Below, piece after piece: positions 28,985 through 39,518 of a stretch of DNA of 64,000 bases. The DNA lies in assembly GCA_963377175.1 (NCBI GenBank), contig CAUJNA010001491.1, positions 94,501-158,500 of the forward strand, read 5' to 3'. Position 1 is the stretch's first letter, and each line of letters starts with the position of its first letter. The notes beneath the pieces are model-generated. The model was not told where the DNA came from, searched no databases, and worked only from the letters and a program-made list of their open reading frames with translations. The position numbers and the translations under genes were made by a program. Source of the DNA: Effrenium voratum (lineage: Eukaryota > Sar > Dinophyceae > Suessiales > Symbiodiniaceae).

Positions 28985-30640
28985 GCGCGAGCCGGGCCAG
29001 AGCAGGAAGGGACCACCCAACTTACGCTCTGCCCCTCTGCCATTACCAGCCCCTTTATCGCCCCGGCTCCCCCGGCTCCGGCCCAGCTCCGGTCGAAGGC
29101 TCAGAAGCAGAGTTGCGCCATCTACTTTTGCCAACAGCGCCCAACTTACGCTCTGCCCCTCTGCCATTACCAGCCCCTTTATCGCCCCGGCCCCCCCGGC
29201 TCCGGCCCAGCTCCGGCCGAAGGCTCAGAAGCAGAGTTGCGCCATCTACTTTTGTCAACAGCGCCCAACTTACGCTCTGCCCCTCTGCCATTACCAGCCC
29301 CTTTATCGCCCCGGCTCCCCCGGCTCCGGCCCAGCTCCGGCCGAAGGCCCAGAAGCAGAGTTGCGCTATCTACTTTTGTCAACAGCGCCCACAACTTACG
29401 CTCTGCCCCTCTGCCATTGGCCCAGCTCCGGCCGAAGGCTCAGAAGCAGAGTTGCGCCATCTACTTTTGTCAACAGCGCCCAACTTCTGCCCCTCTGCCA
29501 TTACCAGCCCCTTTATCGCCCCGGCTCCCCGGCTCCGGCCCAGCTCCGGCCGAAGGCTCAGGAGGCGCCATCTACTTTTGTCAACAGCGCCCAACTTACG
29601 CTCTGCCCCTCTGCCATCAGCAGCCCTGCGCTCACCCAGCTCATCGCCCCGGCTCCGCCCAGCGCCGGCCGAAGGCCCAGGAGGCGGCATGTACTTTTGT
29701 CAATAGCGCCCAACTTACGCTCTGCCCCTCTGCCATCACCAACCCTGCGCTCACCCAGCTCATCGACCCGGCGCCGGCCGAAGGCTCAGGAGGGTTGCGC
29801 CATCTACTTTTGTCAAACAGCACTCAACTTACGCTCTGCCCCTCTGCCATCACCAGCCCTGCGCTCACCCAGCTCATCTCCCCCGGCTCCGCCCAGCGCC
29901 GGCCGAAGGCTCAGGAGGCGCCATCTACTTTTGTCTGCGCCATCTACTTTTGTCAACAGCGCCCAACTTACGCTCTGCCCCTCTTCCATCACCTGCCGTG
30001 CGCTCACCCAGCTCATCGCCCCGGCTCCGCCCAGCGCCGGCCGACTTTTGTCAACAGCGCCCAACTTACGCTCTGCCCCTCTGCCATCACCAGCCCTGCG
30101 CTCACCCAGCTCATCGCCCCGGCTCCGCCCAGCGCCGGCCGAAGGCTCAGGAGGGTTGCGCCATCTACTTTTGTCAACAGCGCCCAACTTACGCTCTGCC
30201 CCTCCGCACCCAGCCCATCACGCCCCACCTCCGGCGAAAAACTCAGGAGCGTTGCGCCATCTCTACTTTTATCAACAGCGCCAACCTGCCCCTCAACCTT
30301 CGTTTTGCCCCTCTGCCATCACCAGCCCCTTGCGACCCCTGGCTGCGCCAGCTCCGGGCGAAGGCAGAGGAGCAGGGTTGCATCTTCTTAGACAGCGCCC
30401 ATCGCCCCAGCCCTGGTTCAGCTCTGGTCAAAGGCTCAAGCAAGGTTGCGCCAGCTACTTTTGCCAACAGCGCCCAACTTACGCTCTACCCCTGAAGGCT
30501 CAGAGCCATCTAGTTGTCTCAACAGCGCCCAATTTAAGCTCTGCCCCTCTGCCATCACCAGCCCCTTCATCGCCCCTCTGCCATCACCAGCCCCTTCATC
30601 GCCCCTTTGCCATCACCAACCCCTTGCAATCAGTGCCCAA
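28985..30640. repeat. 124-bp minisatellite core of the TIR element
   Basis: Units start CCCAACTTACGCTCTGCCCC; the first three begin at about 29016, 29140 and 29264, exactly 124 bp apart. Later units are shortened or fused. Each contains GCGCCATCTACTTTTG. Since 124 is not a multiple of three and stops are rare, every frame is open over long distances. Confidence 0.92.
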
Positions 30641-31098
30641 CTTATGCCATTACTTTAAAGAATGCGCCATCACCTTTATTTTGCCGGGCCGGAGGGGACA
30701 GGCCAAATGCGTCGGTCAGTCAGGACAGGGTCGATAGGTTGTGCCGCACCCCTTTATGCTTGAAGGGGGGGTGAGTGCCACGACCTTTCAGTTCGACATC
30801 CGAAAAAAGGATTTCGACTCAACGACCAGGAAACAAACCAATTCTTGGCTGTCAAAAGTAGATGGCGCAGGTTTTTGAAACGCATGATTTTTGTCAATAG
30901 TAGATGGCTCCGTTCCAGCTTTTAGGAAGACTAGCGCCATCTACTATTTATAAACGACCCCGCGACCCGACGTGCCATCTACTGTTTTTTGCAACTGGGT
31001 TTGAGCCATCTACTCTCAAATCAGTGTAGTTGTTGTGTCTTTGTTGTTTGACTTTTGGTTCAGATGACTCTTAGCGTGAGTTTGCAAAGACCTTTTTT

Positions 31099-31289
31099 TT
31101 GCATGCTAAAGGGATGGAAGTAGAGGCCGCGCGTTTTGCGGAGGATCAGGAAAATCCTCAACAGCTGAACACGCCATCCAAGAACTGCAATTGGCAATGC
31201 GGGGATCGATTTTCTGCAGACGGCAGGAAGCCGTTGCGTTCTCTTGCTACGAAAGCTTCATTGCAGAAAAGCCTTTCAGCCTCATCCAA
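31099..31289 (+). CDS. candidate exon with GT donor
   Basis: Reads EVEAARFAEDQENPQQLNTP and ATKASLQKSLSASSK, ending AAA|GTATGA. A hydrophilic helical stretch just beyond the TIR element. Met at 31114 is a possible start. Family unknown. Confidence 0.45.
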
Positions 31290-31395
31290 AGTATGACTCT
31301 GCTGTTCAGAGCCGAGCTGTTCACCTTGTGGTGTTCCCTGGTTGGTCCATTATTAGCAGAGGTCCCAAAAGGTGATCACCAATTATTTCTTAGAC
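31290..31395 (+). mobile_element. R-family element, 5' degenerate
   Basis: TTATTAGCAGAGGTCCCAAA, AGGTGATCACC and TTATTTCTTAG. It would form the 3' part of the intron after the preceding exon. Confidence 0.6.
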
Positions 31396-31404
31396 CTTGC
31401 CTCT

Positions 31405-31795
31405 ATTCTTTACCAGTGCTGGAGGGGGGTTACTCGGGGCTGTTTGGGGCTAGAGGGGAGTTATTGCTCGAGGCAGGCCCTAACTTCCTTCCAGGTCCGA
31501 ACTGGGCACGTGAGATCAAGAGGGAGGGTTGTCACATCGAGACACCTGCCTGGAGATGCGCGCACTTGGCTCGCGCGCAAGAGCCCGGCGAGCTGAAACC
31601 GATCTGGGTTCTTGGCTTCCATTTGCTGAAAGGAAGATGTCATTTCGGTGTTCCTTTTTTTGGTTTGAGAGGGAATCTATCACCATCTGACATATGCTTT
31701 TGTTTTTCCAGGGGCTTAAGCAAATGGAAGTTGGGATCCGCAAAAAAAAAAAAACGCCTTCCGCCGCGTTCCAGCTGCAAGAACCCTGCAACATT
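31405..31795 (+). CDS. candidate exon pair split by a K element
   Basis: Left part (to 31615) includes CAHLARAQEPGELKPIWVLG. The K copy is flanked by TTGG. Removing it with one TTGG gives VLGIRKKKKTPSAAFQLQ in the same frame to TGA at 31796, with CAG|CTG as a possible earlier end. One of the clearest introner junctions here. Family unknown. Confidence 0.5.
31616..31730 (+). mobile_element. K-family element, TSD TTGG
   Basis: CTTCCATTTGCTG to GGCTTAAGCAAATGGAAG. TTGG at 31612-31615 and 31731-31734. Confidence 0.93.
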
Positions 31796-31809
31796 TGATT
31801 TTCGATCAG

Positions 31810-32082
31810 ACGGCCCAGTGCCGATCCCTTCAGAGCATTTCAGAGCCACCAGAAGACAAGATGCTAAGATTGCTTTGGCGCATTTTGCTTGGCTGTTAGG
31901 ACTGAACAACTTTTTGCCAACGAATGGGTTGTCCATTAAACCACCAAAAGTCAAACTTTTAGCAGGGGAGCAGAACGCAACCGAGCTAAGATTGATTCGC
32001 TCGGCGGACACCGCCGCTTCGGACTGCTAAAGTTTCGTCATGGCCTCGCGTCCGGCCAACACAACTTCTCCCACAATCACAA
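31810..32082 (+). CDS. candidate exon pair split by an A element
   Basis: Left part reads GPVPIPSEHFRATRRQDAKI. The A copy is flanked by 9-bp direct repeats. Removal with one repeat continues DSLGGHRRFGLLKFRHGLAS and ends AAC|GTAAAT. The acceptor side starts after TCGATCAG. Family unknown. Confidence 0.55.
31873..31985 (+). mobile_element. A-family element, 9-bp direct repeats
   Basis: CTTTGGCGCATTTTGCTTGG to AGAACGCAACCGAG. CTAAGATTG at 31864-31872 and 31986-31994. Confidence 0.92.
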
Positions 32083-32645
32083 CGTAAATGTATCTTCTCG
32101 AGCCGTCCACGCTGGCCCAAGCAGCTAATAGACATGGCAAGGAATTCAATTTGATACTCAGAAAACACGTGCCCCTACAAAATGGTTCAGACCCAAACTT
32201 CCGTCACCCTTGACCATGCCCACGACAAGCTTAGTAAATTGTACAACTTCATATTGAACTGACTTTGACAACCTTCCATTTGCTTAAGACTATGTTTTAC
32301 TGGTTTTAAAAGGAATCTACCACTACTGCAATGGAAACAGCAGGAATGAGAATGAATTATATCCGGCCCTTTGAACTTTGTCCAACTCAGCTACTGGGCT
32401 TCTCCTTTTCCATCAGAGGGCCCTGCACGTAGCGCAGAAGTGTTGACAAGGCAGGATAGACAGAATCCTGCGCCAGTGGTGGATGAAGCCCTAGCAAGAC
32501 TTGGATAGGCCACATCCGCACCCCGTTAAAGACGCAGTTGCGGGGAGGGGGGTGAGCCTTGAAATTCCTCTTACGGATGCATTTTCGCCTTGACAGGATA
32601 AATGGAATTGGGATTCTGGACCCCCGGCCCCTTCCCCTTGGCAGG
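32083..32645. other. element fragments, no exon seen
   Basis: Truncated K (32272-32330, CTTCCATTTGCTTAAGACTA) and a P hairpin (about 32535-32645). Confidence 0.5.
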
Positions 32646-32745
32646 GTACGTCAGGTAAGTGGTTGGTAAGCCTGGTTATAACCCACTTAGGGGACTTATA
32701 ACCACACCTTTTGTGGGCCATAGCCAGGCTTACTAACAATTCGGA
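32645..32745 (+). mobile_element. S-family foldback with splice motifs
   Basis: Left arm GTCAGGTAAGTGGTTGGTAA, right arm CCAGGCTTACTAACAATTC. It forms most of an intron from GTAAGT (32656) to CTCGCAG (32758). Confidence 0.8.
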
Positions 32746-32758
32746 TGGTTTCTCGCAG

Positions 32759-32830
32759 GGAGCTGAACCGAGTGAGCCTGGATGGTTCCTATGCGGTGCT
32801 GCCAGGCTCGCAGTGGTATATCCATCTGGG
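32759..32830 (+). CDS. candidate exon after an S-derived intron
   Basis: After TTTCTCGCAG reads ELNRVSLDGSYAVLPGSQWY then IHLG, ending G|GTATGC. Both splice signals fit; another frame is also open. Family unknown. Confidence 0.45.
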
Positions 32831-34069
32831 GTATGCAAGCTAGCCCTTAGATTGAGGAGCTTTGCATGTGGCAGAGTTGGGAGTTGGGAAACACCCGGCC
32901 ATCGCGTGTCTTTTTTCAGGGGAGGTTTTCCTTTAGCATTTCTTTAAACCCACAGAAAAAGAGTACCCTCAAAAAGGCACACCCAAGTGGATGTCGGTTT
33001 CAACAACAAGCTTACCTGTTGTTTGCCAAAATGAAGAACATGTCCTTTCCTTGGGGGTGACGTGCTAGTTGCTAGTTGACTTGCGCAATGCAGGGCGCGT
33101 TTTGCAAGGCCAGCCACAAATGCTACAGTGTATACTGGAACCCTGCTACCGAATTGAAGTGAGCAAGCTTTTGGATGATGATATGACAGTGGCCGAACTG
33201 CACTACCCCAGTGGATTGACTTCATACTGAACGAAAACACATGCCCGTACATTCTGCGCATTGATGGGGAACGGATTGGTGAATTTGCTTCTTGGGCAAT
33301 CGTCGTTGTGGGCAATGAGGCTTTGGAATCCCAACGTTTCTGCAACATCATCATGGCCAACTCTGGTACTCACTGCGCCAAAGCGAATCGACCATTTAAC
33401 GTTTTGCTTTTCTCAATTGGCCATGGCTCAACACCAATGGAACCATTTTGGGGTAGCTGCACCACCCATGTTAGTCTATTTTAGTGGGGATTGGTTGATG
33501 TTCACTGGGGGTACGATTTGGGTTTTGACCCATAGCCCTTGTGGCAACCAAAATTTGGGGCCGTGGCCAGAAAGGCGCTCACCTTTGATTTGTGAGTCCC
33601 TTGGGCCACCGAGTTTCTCGCGCATTGAATTCCATGTTGGGCCATCGCAAGCCGGATGCCTTCGCGAGCGGCCAGGCGGACTACGATCCAATGGCGGGTA
33701 TGTGGAGGAGACGCAGCTTGGCAAGTCTCGGCAGCAGATTTGCCCTCCTTTGAGTTGCAGAACGGGGTAAGGTTCAGACATCCAGGAACTATTCAGGAAT
33801 GGTCGCGAAATCCATCTCGCACCCCTTTGCATCCATGGGAAAAAACATTTTTTTTTTTTTTTTTAAGCGGAGTCATTCCATTCCAGGGTTTCTTAGGGGT
33901 TACTATATCGCACCTTTATGGCTAGTTGGTTGGATCTTTGGACTTGAAAAGGACTTGTTGGGATCTTTGGACATTCAACACTTCCATTTGGTGAAGATTT
34001 TTTTTAAAGGGAACTATCACTGCTGGGTTTTTTGCTTCAATTTTTCCAGGGGACTTAAGCAAATGGAGG
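32831..34069. other. element-rich, no confident exon
   Basis: R start at 33367 and W hairpin at about 33406-33545. A poly-T lies at 33849-33864 and a K copy at 33981-34068. Open + frames at 33620-33770 lack junction support. Confidence 0.45.
33981..34068 (+). mobile_element. K-family element
   Basis: CTTCCATTTGGTG, TTTTTAAAGGGAACTATCAC and GGGGACTTAAGCAAATGGAG. Confidence 0.85.
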
Positions 34070-34175
34070 AAATTACACGGCCCTCGTTTTGTTGACCAAG
34101 CTACGGTTCGTTCACGCGCGACGCGAAACAGTTGGAAGGCGCTGGCCAAAGGCAGCGCGACGGCTCGCAAGCCGT
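34070..34175 (+). CDS. candidate exon after a K element
   Basis: From the K edge reads NYTALVLLTKLRFVHARRET then VGRRWPKAARRLASR to TGA. Strongly basic. Family unknown. Confidence 0.4.
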
Positions 34176-34206
34176 TGACCAAACCTTAAGAGTGGAACTT
34201 AGCTAG

Positions 34207-34327
34207 GTCCCCCAGCTACATGCCCTTTCTCACCAACTTTTTTGGCTGGGAGCAACCCCCCCTACTAAAATAGACTGCAGAAAACAAGTTGGTACCCTTC
34301 ATTCTAACCTCTCTACTGGAGGACCTT
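34207..34327 (+). mobile_element. L-family element
   Basis: CTAGGTCCCCCAGCTACATG to CTCTACTGGAGGACCTTG; flanks TTAG and ATAG differ by one base. Confidence 0.88.
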
Positions 34328-35457
34328 GATAGAACTTAGACAGTTGGGTGGCTCGTATTTTGTTTGGAGTTGGTGCCCTTTTTTTGGATGGGAAAACCAC
34401 CATTTGGGGGGTCCCATTAAAAAAATGCATCCGCATTTGGACAATTGCCATTTCCCTTTTCAGTTTTCAGTTTTCCACGTTGCCCAGTTGAGTTTGGTCA
34501 CGGGTTAGGAGCTGGATCTGGGAAGGCGGCGGCAAAACCATGATTCTGACTTGTGTATTCATTTTGGGAGCGACATGGGCAGCAAGACCCCTTGCCCCTT
34601 GGACATTGGAACCAGTGATTCTGACGGCGCGCGACTGACGGCCTTTTGTCGCTGACCACTTTTCTCTCTGAGGCAGTACGTGGGTGGCTGCCTCAACTCG
34701 CGCCGAAAGGGCCGGGCAGGTCCCCAAGACAGCCGATGGCAGGTGTCAAGAACTCCCCCCACCCCCCCACCCCCCCTGGCGATGTGCAAGTTGGCCGATT
34801 GTTTTACTGTCTTCTACAACTCCCTTGCCCAAAGCGTATCGACCCTCTACCCTCTTGGTGTTCATTGATTTGGCAAATTGGTTGTTCGCCTTGGCCCCAG
34901 GTGATCGATCACCTGGTATTTCTGGGTCCCTGGGTTGATGGCAACTGATGGCAAGTGGGGCCCTGAAAAGTGGAGCCGGCTCTTCCGCTTCTGTCGGCGC
35001 CGTGGGGGAATATTTCCCTTGTTTCCCCTGCTTGCAGGCCACGTTCCAATTCCCGTTGCGAGGCCAAAAAGGCCACGACTTTTGTTTGGAGTTGCCCACT
35101 TTAAAGTCAAGCACCCAAGCTGTACGGCAATTTGGTAACGGAGCTTTGGACTAAAACACGTTTTGCTTGAAACAGGAGCCGGATTTTCCGAATTGGGCCC
35201 ACAAAAAGTTCAAAACACTTTTGCAGAGGGGGTCTCGCCAGCCACCTTGCAACGAGTTATTTTTTTGTTCAGTGGCCACGGCTTAAAGGGACAGGGTACT
35301 TAGGTAGTAGTTAGTATATAGGCCTGGTGGAAACAACCCACTGAATGGAGACATATGACATGGCTCTTGGTTATTTCACCAGACGTACTAACCACTTTCG
35401 TGACGTACAATACCCCTTTATCTAAGATGATCTGTTTTTTTTTCGCTTGGTTTTGCC
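34328..35457. other. mixed repeats
   Basis: R-like start at 34815, E-family copy at about 35120-35240, S-family copy at about 35280-35420. Several open frames, none with junction support. Confidence 0.45.
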
Positions 35458-35601
35458 ATGCCATGTGATCAGGGACCTGTTTGTACCAGACCCGTGAAAT
35501 TCACTCCCAGGATTGTCCACATGGCCACGGGGCGGGGCAGCCAGTCAGGTGTCGTGCGCCTGGCGGACCACGTGCGGAGGAATCAACTCTGCCGAGGCGA
35601 G
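35458..35601 (+). CDS. candidate exon with GT donor
   Basis: Reads CDQGPVCTRPVKFTPRIVHM then GVVRLADHVRRNQLCRGE, ending GGCGAG|GTTTTT just before a pyrimidine run and a K element. Family unknown. Confidence 0.45.
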
Positions 35602-35624
35602 GTTTTTTTTTTTCTCCTCCCTGG

Positions 35625-36140
35625 CCTGCCATTTGCTGAAATGAATATGCGTTGATTTTCCCCCCTTTTTCCCCCGTTGGTTTTAATGGGGATATATCAC
35701 GAGTGGAAATAGGTTTAGTCTTTCCAAGGGACTTCAGCAAATCATTTGCTGAAATGGGTACGGGTCAAAATTGTTCACCGCCAGGAATCGGACCGCAGGT
35801 TTTAGTCCTTGGTTCCTTGTACCAGGGCAAGCCATTTTGGGTTCCTATTTTTGACCCACAGCCAAATGAATATGTGTTTTGTTTTCAGGGGGAATCTATC
35901 ACTAGTGAAGCAAATAGAGGTGGCCCAAAGCGAATATTTGCTGAAATGAATATGCGTTTGTTTCCCCCCGTTGGTTTTAAAGGGGATGTATCACTAGTGG
36001 AAATAGGTTTATCCAAGGGACTTAAGCAAATAGAGGTTGCCCGAAGCGAATCGACCGGATCTGACCTTTTGGTTTTCTCGTGCTGGTCTGTTTTTGGTCA
36101 TGGCACCAGAAGGCGATCACCTTTTATTTTTAGGTCCCTA
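35625..36140 (+). mobile_element. K, K fragment, K and R elements in series
   Basis: K at 35625-35744, a W relative at 35750-35870, a K 3' fragment (CAGGGGGAATCTATCAC) at 35884-35920, K at 35935-36031, then R from 36032 (CCGAAGCGAATCGACCGG) to 36141. A pile-up without evident exon between. Confidence 0.7.
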
Positions 36141-37221
36141 AGGGGCAACTGAGTTTCGGGAACCTCTAAAAAGTAGCGATCGTTTCAATGGATCAACTTT
36201 TGAACGAGAAATCCGGCGTAAACGCCGAGCGCTTGATGCTGACTTTTCAATGAGGAGCATGCGAGTCAGGGTTGGTCCCGTGCTTTTTTTTTGGCTCCCC
36301 GAAGCTAAGGTTACAGCTTGCAAGCAAGCAGAGGGCTTGAACCACCCAATCCACCAATAATTTGAGCAATCCGCATCCCAATTTCTAGCAACAAATGGGC
36401 TCCTTGACTGAGGCAGGCCCAACTACGGGGAGACAAGCTAGCGGCTTTTCCATGTTTGGATTGGCTTAGTATGTGAGCTCTTGGCCGTTGTTGTCCAAGA
36501 CCAACCTGTGAGCATTGGTTTTCAAGCTTGCTCCAGCTTGGTGGTTGTGAAGGCAAGGAGCTACCTTAAAAGCGGTGGGGCATCGGCGCGAGTCGGTCCC
36601 ATTCTGGTTGTGTGTTGGGCTTTTCTAGCTGGTGGAAGGGGCTGCGAAGGGGAGCGAGGGCCTGGTATCCAAATGTGCCTGCGTAGTTGTCCAACCCCGA
36701 GCCGTTGGTTTTACCAGAAGTAGATGGGTTACACTGGCTTAGATTGTGGCTTTATTCCATTTACCAGGGCCGTGGATGGACGAAATCCCTTTCGCACCAC
36801 CTAAGAAACCATGGTTATTTGTGATTCGATAACCCCCCCCAAAAAAACAAAACAACAACAAAAAAAACAATGGCTTCAGCCATGTTTTCTTTTTCGTGGA
36901 GCGACATGATATTTCGCAACCATCCACATCCGGTTTTTGGCGTAACAAGTTCATGGGCTCCCAAAGGGGGGCTATGAGGGGCTATCACTTATTAACCCCT
37001 TAAGGTTTTAAGGGCTTCTCCTTGCCTAAATCTGGGCGTTCGATAGCCCCACAGCCCCCCCCCCTCCGAGGCCTAGGCCCCAGACGTCGACCCACACCTC
37101 CAGGCGTCGTGGAGGTTGCGCCTGCCCCAAAGAAGTCCTCCAGGACTCAGCGGCGATCATTCGGGCGAATTCGCCGGGAGGGGGGGCTTTTTCTGGTGGT
37201 TTCTGGGGCTTTTGGCCCCAG
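36141..37221. other. no confident exon
   Basis: Repeat with GATGGGTTACACTGG at 36724 followed by a Q element (about 36765-36930) whose loop is A-rich. A GC-rich tract at 37082-37178 is open in several frames on both strands. Confidence 0.45.
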
Positions 37222-37288
37222 GCGGCGGGTACGACCGCCCCCAAGAAGGCAAAGTTTAAGATGAAACAGATGCCTATGGAAAGCCTCA
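37222..37288 (+). CDS. candidate Lys-rich exon
   Basis: After TTTTGGCCCCAG reads AAGTTAPKKAKFKMKQMPME. A short, basic, helix-like exon ending near a poly-T/poly-G tract. Family unknown. Confidence 0.35.
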
Positions 37289-37839
37289 TTTTTTTTTTTT
37301 GGGGGGGGGGTTTGGGATCCCAAAGATCGCCAGCCACATCTGGTATATGTAGCTTATAGCGCAGATAAAGGTTTAGTTCCACAGGTCGCAACATGGCACT
37401 TGGCGAGGTAAGCCTCGATGGTTTGGATTTGACTTGGGAACCCATTCCCGACCCCTCGGAGCGAGGGACTGGTCCCTTCAAAAGGACATGTTGTCTTCCA
37501 GGTACGCGCCAGGTGCTATGATGGCGGGAGGAAGGGTATGTCTCCAAGGGGGAACGCCCCCCAAATGCGGGTTGTCCTTTAAAGGTTTCCCTTCAAACCA
37601 GACTGAAAAGTGTCAAAGAAAGTCACATGCCCATATGAGAAGGATAAAACACCTTGCGGCGGTTGTTAAGACCATCTTTTGATTGCCAACTCAAAGTCAG
37701 TGTCCGTCCGCTATGTTAAATTGAAGGGGAAACATCTCGGGACAGCTGTTCTGTGGCGTGACTTGGCTTCGAGAGATCAAACGAACACCTAAGGTCAGCC
37801 TACGGCAGCCTACGGCTCTCTGGGATGTTGGTCTTATTT

Positions 37840-38345
37840 CACCCGAGAGTGGTTGGAAGAGAGCCGCGGAAGGGAGCTGGGGCCCGCTATCCAACTGTGC
37901 TGCCAAAAGCACATTGCCCAAGGGGAGATAGAGCCCCCTTCCGAGAGCAAATGTGCAGGACTTGCGATGTCAACTTGCCGAATTCGAGAAAATGTCCAAA
38001 ACCTGAACTACCTTGCGGTAGCCTGGTGTCAAGATTCGGGTGACGACTCAATTCGTGGGCTCGGAGCCAGATTTTAGATGAGCAAGACCTCCCGAAGAGA
38101 TTTGGGTCGGATTTCGTCTTTGCTTTTTTGCCTACGCCAAGCTTCGCACCCCCCAACGGCTTTCCTTGATACTCACATCAAGATGGCAGGCACACGCGAC
38201 TCCATGCGTTGGGTGGGAGCCGATTCTCCGCTTGCCTTGACACAAATGCGCCCGGGGCACCTGACACTGCCTACAAATGAGCAAGACTTACAAGCTCTCG
38301 TCAACCGAAGCTTTGCTGTTGCTTTCGGACCACACCCCATGTTTT
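37840..38345 (+). CDS. candidate exons upstream of the L-split exon
   Basis: 37840-38068 is open as EESRGRELGPAIQLCCQKHI then RIRENVQNLNYLAVAWCQDS; 38078-38345 is open as MSKTSRRDLGRISSLLFCLR and NEQDLQALVNRSFAVAFGPH. Short GATTTTAG separates them. The frames suggest two exons of the gene continuing at 38365, but the exact joins are unresolved. Confidence 0.4.
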
Positions 38346-38364
38346 CTTTGGTTCCCTGCCGCAG

Positions 38365-38712
38365 GATCGCCCTATGAACGTGCTCTGGCGCCTCGCTCGC
38401 CGGGCTCCTCGGCCTGGCGTTTCCTAGGCTGGATCCCCCAGCTAGGTGCCCTTTCTCACCAACTTTTTTGGTTGGGAGGAACCCCCCCTACTAAAATAGA
38501 CTACGGAAAAAAAGGGTACCCTTATTCTAACCTCTACATTGGAGGACCTAGTAGGGTTTTCCGGGTGCCCAAATTTTTCAGAACGGCGGCAAGGACTCCG
38601 TGAAGATGTGTACATGAGTCGAGTTGGCGTGTTTTACGGAGGCAATGCACATGAGAAGCCCTGCTTGATCAGAGAGTGCGAAAATTGCCTCACCCCCCTG
38701 CCCCCGGTTGGT
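38365..38712 (+). CDS. candidate exon pair split by an L element
   Basis: 38365-38428 opens after CTGCCGCAG and reads ERALAPRSPGSSAWRFLG. After L and one TAGG it continues GFSGCPNFSERRQGLREDVY, then MSRVGVFYGGNAHEKPCLIR and ECENCLTPLPP to TGA at 38713. The junction codon GGG is rebuilt across the insertion and the frame is preserved for about 70 codons in all. Cys-rich 3' part; family unknown. Confidence 0.55.
38429..38551 (+). mobile_element. L-family element, TSD TAGG
   Basis: CTGGATCCCCCAGCTAGGTG to ACATTGGAGGACCTAG. TAGG at 38425-38428 and 38552-38555. Confidence 0.93.
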
Positions 38713-38715
38713 TGA

Positions 38716-39344
38716 GAAATCTAATCTAACGCGCGCCCGACTTTGGAAGGCATCCACACCCATGTCAGAAGCCGTGTGGTAAATGCAGCGCAGTAATTTT
38801 CAGCTTCTCATTTTGCCTACAAGGGCACCACAAAGTCTGCTTCAAGCCCTCTTTCGCCCCGCAAGGTGGCAAAACGCCGTGGGCGAGCTCAACAAAACGC
38901 CCCATGACGAATGGATGGGCCTTTTGTCTTCCTGCGTTGGCCTCTTCCAAGTTTGATCCGTCTCCCCACCTTTCAAATGGGCAAATGTATGGACGGGGCG
39001 GCCGGGGGTTTTGTTCCATGAACTACTTCCAGGCCGCTCGGTTGGCCTTTCGGTTGGGCCTTGGCTTTTTTTTTGCAAACTTTGCCCGTGCCTCTTTTTC
39101 TCCATTGCCCAGACCCGTGGGTTTTTTTCTTCCAAACTTGGGCGGATGGAACATAAATCCAAAGCCCAGACCGGTTGCTGTGCTTGAGTGGCTGAGCTTT
39201 TTTCTGGAGAGAGGAATCGTGGGGCTTGCTGGGAGAGAGGAATCGTGTGCTCGATCTCTTTTTCCCGAGCCGGCCTGGGCAGGAAGGGAGCGGGAGCTTG
39301 AGGTCTGATCGGAGGTCTCGGAGGTCTTCTGGGGATTCGGGGCG
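38716..39344. other. open on both strands, undecided
   Basis: A + frame (38904-39308) and three - frames (38842-39620) are open at once, a purine/pyrimidine-skew effect. I could not pick a real exon. Confidence 0.4.
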
Positions 39345-39518
39345 ATGCCAAGCCGCAACTCTCGCTTGAGGCCTAGCTCGTCTTCGCGTGAAGCCGAAGG
39401 GGAGGCTCCTGGAGCAAAGCTTCAGGCAGCTCTCCGTGGCCAACTCAGGATCGTGCCCGACCTTTTGATATGTGTGTTCCTGGCTTTCGGCCCGAAACGG
39501 GCCCAAAACGCCCCTTAA
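39345..39518 (+). CDS. candidate exon or small ORF
   Basis: ATG-initiated 57 codons: MPSRNSRLRPSSSSREAEG then KLQAALRGQLRIVPDLLICV and FLAFGPKRAQNAP to TAA. A Ser/Glu-rich start followed by a hydrophobic segment. The frame is also open upstream. Family unknown. Confidence 0.4.
   Translation: MPSRNSRLRPSSSSREAEGEAPGAKLQAALRGQLRIVPDLLICVFLAFGPKRAQNAP

Larger units (their letters stand above)
28346..31026. mobile_element. TIR element, 2.68 kb, TSD TA
   Basis: Termini 28346-28372 and 31000-31026 are inverted repeats of 27 bp with one mismatch (core TTTGAGAGTAGATGGCTC), flanked by TA on both sides. The word AGTAGATGGC or its complement recurs near both ends and inside every unit of the central minisatellite. 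No transposase frame was found, so it is probably non-autonomous. TA duplication suggests a Tc1/mariner-like or similar DNA transposon; that is inference. Confidence 0.8.

Noticed and set aside
28985..30640. Regular repeat and spacer look suggestive of a CRISPR array
   Set aside because: Units of 124 bp repeat entirely, with no unique spacers, in a eukaryotic context.
28830..30737. 635-codon open frame on + and several overlapping long frames
   Set aside because: Produced by the 124-bp minisatellite: unit length not divisible by three and almost no stops keep all frames open.
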